Source of the DNA: Sulfurimonas sp. endosymbiont of Alviniconcha boucheti
Lineage (GTDB): Bacteria; Campylobacterota; Campylobacteria; Campylobacterales; Sulfurimonadaceae
Direction of reading: 5' to 3'
DNA length: 37,994 nucleotides
NCBI GenBank assembly: GCA_021766785.1
Contig: JAICBP010000081.1
Location: forward strand, 103,887-141,880
A model generated the notes under the pieces. The model saw nothing but the letters and a program-made list of their open reading frames with translations, was not told the DNA's origin and searched no databases. Positions 34,773 to 37,994 of this stretch are shown here, piece after piece. The position numbers were made by a program, and so were the translations under genes. Within the stretch, counting starts at the first letter, position 1. Each line of letters opens with the position of its first letter.

Positions 34773-35453
34773 ATGCCAACAGTTTTAGAAGCTTTAAAAA
34801 ATCGTTCTTCTGTAAGAGCTTATAGAGATAAAAAAATCCCAAAAGAGACTTTAGAGAAGATACTTACAGCAGCAGGAATGACTCCAAGTGGTGCAAATAT
34901 GCAACCATGGGTTACTTATGCTATCAGTAATGCTGAAACTCTTAAAAAGATTGGTAATGCTATTATAAAAAAGATGGATGCTGGTATTAAAAGTGATCAA
35001 CATATCCAGTACTACCCTGTAAAGTGGACAAATCCTTATAAAAAACGCCGTATTGTAACGGGTGCTGGTCTTTACAAACTTCTTGACGTGGATCGCAAAG
35101 ACAATGAAACACGCATAGAGATGTGGAAAGATAATTTCAGATGGTTTGGGGCACAGAGTGTTATTTTTGTCTTTACTGCGAAAGCGAACTTAGAAGGTTC
35201 TGAGGGTATGCTTATCGACTGTGGTGCTTATATGCAAAGCATTATGCTTGCGGCTCAAGAGTTTGGTATAGACTCCTGTCCGCAAGGAAGCACTACTGAG
35301 TTTGGTAAGGTTGTTTCAGAGGCTCTTGATGTTCCTGATAATCTAGCTCTTCTTTATAGTGTAGTTTTAGGCTACAAAGATGAAGATGCAAAAATAAATA
35401 GATATAAGCCAGAACGTGCTACACTTGAAGAGTCTGTTACTTTTATAGACTAG
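34773..35453 (+). CDS. Nitroreductase-family FMN oxidoreductase
   Basis: Proteins of this family bind FMN and reduce nitroaromatics, quinones or flavins using NAD(P)H. The 226 residues show the N-terminal RSSVRAYRDKKI (12-23) that binds the FMN phosphate, SGANMQPW (38-45), and the C-terminal GIDSCPQG plus LGYKDEDAKINRYKPER typical of the family. It is a single gene with its own promoter. The stop codon TAG overlaps the convergent stop of the neighbouring gene in the four bases CTAG. The physiological substrate cannot be told. Confidence 0.9.
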   Translation: MPTVLEALKNRSSVRAYRDKKIPKETLEKILTAAGMTPSGANMQPWVTYAISNAETLKKIGNAIIKKMDAGIKSDQHIQYYPVKWTNPYKKRRIVTGAGLYKLLDVDRKDNETRIEMWKDNFRWFGAQSVIFVFTAKANLEGSEGMLIDCGAYMQSIMLAAQEFGIDSCPQGSTTEFGKVVSEALDVPDNLALLYSVVLGYKDEDAKINRYKPERATLEESVTFID

Positions 35454-36310
35454 GTAAGCTCTTTAAACTTCTTGAAGTATCGTTCAAGCATACTTCTATT
35501 GCCACTTACTCCCCCACTATGAATGTACAAAACTTTTTCCTCTATCTGCTCTAATAATGCTATCCACAAAGATGGTGCATATAACAGATCAAACTCTATT
35601 CCAGCGTTTAGTAACTTCATATACATCTCATAAAACTCTCTATAAGGCTTCGCAAAATGATATTTTTTCTTAGGCTTAAGAATGATAAGATTCTTTGGCA
35701 GTCTATGTAGGGCTCTCATCTGCTCTTTGAGATACTCTATATCTCCTACTGAGGGTGTTGTATAGACTATGTACTCAGGAAGTGCAAGTGCTAAAAAGAG
35801 AGCTGTTGTTCCAGTTCCAGAAGGTGTAGCTAGTACTTTCACATTGGGGTTTTGTTCTCGTATCTCTTGAGCTAAGACTTCTAGTCCAGCTTTAGCACTC
35901 ACATCTGCCCCACCCTGATCTATTACTACAGTTTTTTTATCAAGATTAAAACGTAGAGTAGAGATGAACTCTCTATACATATTTTCTTCTATCTCAATAT
36001 GTTGCATCCCCAAACAGAGAGCATCTGCATAGTTAGCACTCTTGTCTCTTTTAAGAAAACTACTTAAAGGTTTTGTGTAGTAGAAAAATTTCCACCCTTT
36101 TTTCTTGCACATCGCTGCTATTGCAAGCATCGCATTTGATTGGGTACCACCATAAGATATGATTGTGTTAAGTTGTTCTTTTGGAGTTGTAAGAAGAGCA
36201 TAAAGTTTTCTATACTTGTTCCCTGCAAGATAGGGATCTATGAGGTCATCACGTTTAACAAGAAACTCTCTTCCTTCTAAAATTATCTTAGAGATCGGAG
36301 AGGTAGTCAC
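35450..36310 (-). CDS. PLP-dependent deaminase/D-cysteine desulfhydrase-like enzyme
   Basis: This fold-II PLP enzyme belongs to the 1-aminocyclopropane-1-carboxylate deaminase/D-cysteine desulfhydrase group. The cofactor lysine is probably K35 in LAGNKYRKL (29-36), and the phosphate/substrate loop is SYGGTQSNA (52-60). PSGTGTTALFLA near 163-174 and GGVSGNR near the end complete the pattern. The 286 residues are shorter than the usual 330. The two functions cannot be separated from sequence alone. The start is GTG at 36310, 7 bases after the stop of the PpiC gene and without a clear ribosome binding site, so it is probably translationally coupled. Confidence 0.75.
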   Translation of the reverse strand: MTTSPISKIILEGREFLVKRDDLIDPYLAGNKYRKLYALLTTPKEQLNTIISYGGTQSNAMLAIAAMCKKKGWKFFYYTKPLSSFLKRDKSANYADALCLGMQHIEIEENMYREFISTLRFNLDKKTVVIDQGGADVSAKAGLEVLAQEIREQNPNVKVLATPSGTGTTALFLALALPEYIVYTTPSVGDIEYLKEQMRALHRLPKNLIILKPKKKYHFAKPYREFYEMYMKLLNAGIEFDLLYAPSLWIALLEQIEEKVLYIHSGGVSGNRSMLERYFKKFKELT

Positions 36311-36317
36311 GAGGGTG

Positions 36318-37148
36318 TTACTTAATTACAGCTTTTTTCTTGAGTGCATCCATCTTTTCTTTTAATACAGTTTTAAATTTTTCCATTTTTAGTCGCTGCT
36401 CAATAAATAGTTTTACATCCTTAAAGCTTTTTGTTGTTGCATTTTTCTTCTCTTGAAGATAGATAACATGATAGCCAAACTGAGTTTTTACAGGTGTTAA
36501 AGTGATAGTACCTACTTTCATACTAAAGACTTTATCATTAAACGCCGGAACCATTTGTCCTTTTGTAAAAAAACCGAGATCTCCACCTTTTGATCCACTA
36601 GGTCCTGTAGATTTAGTTTTTGCTAACTCTTCAAACTTAGATTGTAGTTTTTGACCACTTAAAGGCTTAAGTTCATTGATAATTGCTTTTGCCTCTGCCT
36701 CTGTTTTCACTAAAATATGACGAGCATGAACAGACTCTTTTTCATTAAACTCATCTTTATTATCGTTGTAGTACTTCTTCAAAGTTTTCTTTGGAATTTT
36801 AATGCTATCTAAAACTCTTTTTTGCCATACCTGAATAGCTAACTCTTTTTTCATTCGTTCTTCGAGTTTTTTATAATCACTTTTATACTCTTTTGAGTTT
36901 AAGATACCAGATTTTTTTGCATCACCATAGATAATTTCTCTACCAATAAGCTGCTTTAGTACTTGCTCTCTAAACTCTGCTTGTTTTTCCTCTGGAACTT
37001 GGTTAAATCTCCCTTGAGTAGCTTGCATTAGCTCTGAATCTACATCTTTTTGAGTAATTGCTTTACCATTTACAGTAACAAGTGTTTGTGCTGTTGCTAC
37101 TGCACCAGTTATAAAAAGTGCTGAAAGAAGTTTTGTTGCTATTTTCAT
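36318..37148 (-). CDS. Periplasmic peptidyl-prolyl isomerase/chaperone (PpiC/PEB4-like)
   Basis: A signal peptide (KIATKLLSALFITGAVATA) exports the 276-residue protein. The parvulin domain lies at about 138-238, with HARHILVKTE, SGSKGGDLGFF and QFGYHVIYLQEK, flanked by a SurA-like chaperone N-domain with LIGREIIYGDAKK and a basic C-terminal helix. Campylobacter PEB4 (Cj0596) is the closest known match: it assists outer membrane protein assembly. AAAGGAA precedes the ATG. An AT-rich hairpin (37179-37197) in the 117-base gap upstream may end transcription of the FISUMP gene. Confidence 0.9.
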   Translation of the reverse strand: MKIATKLLSALFITGAVATAQTLVTVNGKAITQKDVDSELMQATQGRFNQVPEEKQAEFREQVLKQLIGREIIYGDAKKSGILNSKEYKSDYKKLEERMKKELAIQVWQKRVLDSIKIPKKTLKKYYNDNKDEFNEKESVHARHILVKTEAEAKAIINELKPLSGQKLQSKFEELAKTKSTGPSGSKGGDLGFFTKGQMVPAFNDKVFSMKVGTITLTPVKTQFGYHVIYLQEKKNATTKSFKDVKLFIEQRLKMEKFKTVLKEKMDALKKKAVIK

Positions 37149-37265
37149 AAAAATATTCCTTTATTTTTTAATTCTGAAAGTTTAATGCTTTTAAACTAAT
37201 GCTTATTAAACAATATCTTAAACCTTTACTTTTAATCATCAGTATCTTTCATATTTATATGAGTA

Positions 37266-37994
37266 TTAGTCTTTGATACAGCGGACAACACTCCCAAGAG
37301 CCACACCAAAATGAGCTCTATTCCAATATGTTGTATGATAACCAGCAGGAAGATCCGCAAATAGATAAGCTTTTCCATCTGAAGCCATTGAACCACTCCA
37401 GTAATCACCAAACAACGTTCCTGCATACTGTATATTATTATTAGAATCACGCCATCCTGAGAGAGTCAGTTTAAGTTTACTATCATAAGCACCTTCAAAA
37501 TCTTCACTCTCCCATGTAACCCCCTCTTCTAGCCACTCATTATTTGCACCTGCTGGTTGCGTTTGATCATTTGTTGCCAATCTATAACTAACAGGACAAG
37601 GATTATTTGGAGCATCTACACCTTTCCAGAGATCATTATCTGGATGTACTCTCCAAGTATATTTAGCATTAGAATTGCCAAAATCTGGAGCAATAAAGAG
37701 TGAATCTGTTGGATTGTCATTTTGTGTTTTGGTTATGCCATACTTTCCTGTTCCATGAACAGCATCTGTCCATATCATAAGCTCATGTCCATCTGCTTTT
37801 CTTCCCCACTGAAATTCTGAACCATATGCATTGGGATCTATTTTTGACTTAGCTTGTTGTGCTGGGTTATATTTGCTACTGTCCATATTTGCATACTCAG
37901 CACCGAGGTTGTTGTTTAGCCATGTTCTTCCTGTAGTAGAGTTTGTTACTGGTAGATAGACAAATCTATGTTCAAACTTGTTATTTGTTTTTTT
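37266..37994 (-). CDS. C-terminal part of a FISUMP-domain protein, cut by the window edge
   Basis: The frame is open from the right window edge, for 242 residues, and starts before the first ATG at 37886. FISUMP (Fibrobacter succinogenes major paralogous) domains are often found on exported surface proteins. Diagnostic parts are TGRTWLNNNLGAEYA near residue 21, a middle region AYGSEFQWGRKADGHE, and near the end GDYWSGSMASDGKAYLF then VALGSVVRCIKD. Function is not established for this family. The true start and any signal peptide lie outside the window. The gene has few strand neighbours, so whether it forms an operon is unknown. Confidence 0.7.
   Translation of the reverse strand, partial: KKTNNKFEHRFVYLPVTNSTTGRTWLNNNLGAEYANMDSSKYNPAQQAKSKIDPNAYGSEFQWGRKADGHELMIWTDAVHGTGKYGITKTQNDNPTDSLFIAPDFGNSNAKYTWRVHPDNDLWKGVDAPNNPCPVSYRLATNDQTQPAGANNEWLEEGVTWESEDFEGAYDSKLKLTLSGWRDSNNNIQYAGTLFGDYWSGSMASDGKAYLFADLPAGYHTTYWNRAHFGVALGSVVRCIKD

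Noticed and set aside
37232-37450. Minus-strand 72-residue frame
   Set aside because: It overlaps the FISUMP coding region in another frame and shows no domain or ribosome binding site.
1-37994. tRNA, rRNA, CRISPR, transposase or prophage features
   Set aside because: No T-loop signature, array of spaced repeats, transposase-like protein or integrase-like protein was seen on either strand.

Overview
This window looks like a chromosomal segment of a low-GC member of the Campylobacterota (Epsilonproteobacteria), most likely Sulfurimonas or a close relative. The reasons are the AT-rich DNA, the many TTG/GTG starts, the short TATAAT-type promoters with little or no -35 box, and a mix of Campylobacterota-style genes: a short RNase R, a PEB4-type SurA/PpiC chaperone, a Psr-like molybdoenzyme, and the order rpmH-rnpA-yidD-yidC-jag-mnmE without dnaA. 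No rRNA, tRNA, CRISPR array, insertion sequence or prophage was recognised.

Layout. 1-440: start of a leftward gene, then a leader region with a good promoter and two tiny ORFs. 441-7103 (+): a shortened HDOD protein, RNase R (rnr), DNA polymerase III delta (holA), PRPP synthetase (prs), LepA/EF4 and a ComF-like phosphoribosyltransferase. 7104-9780 (+): grpE and dnaK behind a near-consensus promoter that carries a HAIR-like (HspR) operator; hrcA is absent here. 9911-13995 (+): a TlpA/ScsD-like thioredoxin followed by a compact Bat operon (BatA, a BatB-TPR fusion, BatD). 14134-21705 (-): a seven-gene operon for a periplasmic, TAT-exported molybdopterin oxidoreductase (order B-C-A-TorD-polyferredoxin-AroE-N-like-unknown). 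21936-28507 (-): hisD, a thioredoxin-like protein, aroK, an NnrS-like 12-TM protein, hemerythrin, a DUF1624 acyltransferase-like protein, ruvX and mnmE. 28516-31910 (-): jag/khpB with a Lys-Glu-Gln/Pro repeat, yidC, yidD, rnpA and rpmH. 32012-34591 (-): clpB. 34773-37148: a nitroreductase (+) converging on a PLP-dependent deaminase/desulfhydrase (-) and a PpiC chaperone (-). The right edge holds the C-terminal part of a FISUMP-domain protein (-).

Functional picture. Several blocks concern protein quality control and envelope biogenesis (GrpE/DnaK, ClpB, YidC/YidD, PpiC, TlpA-like protein, Bat proteins). The respiratory block should let the cell exchange electrons between the quinone pool and a periplasmic substrate, probably a sulfur compound, but the substrate cannot be read from the sequence. 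The least explained part is the tail of that operon. It encodes a zinc-ribbon polyferredoxin, a stand-alone domain resembling the N-terminal half of shikimate dehydrogenase but without its catalytic and substrate-binding residues, and an unrecognised 149-residue helical protein. Together with the TorD chaperone these look like a dedicated maturation or regulatory set, and this is the best candidate for an undescribed system in the window.
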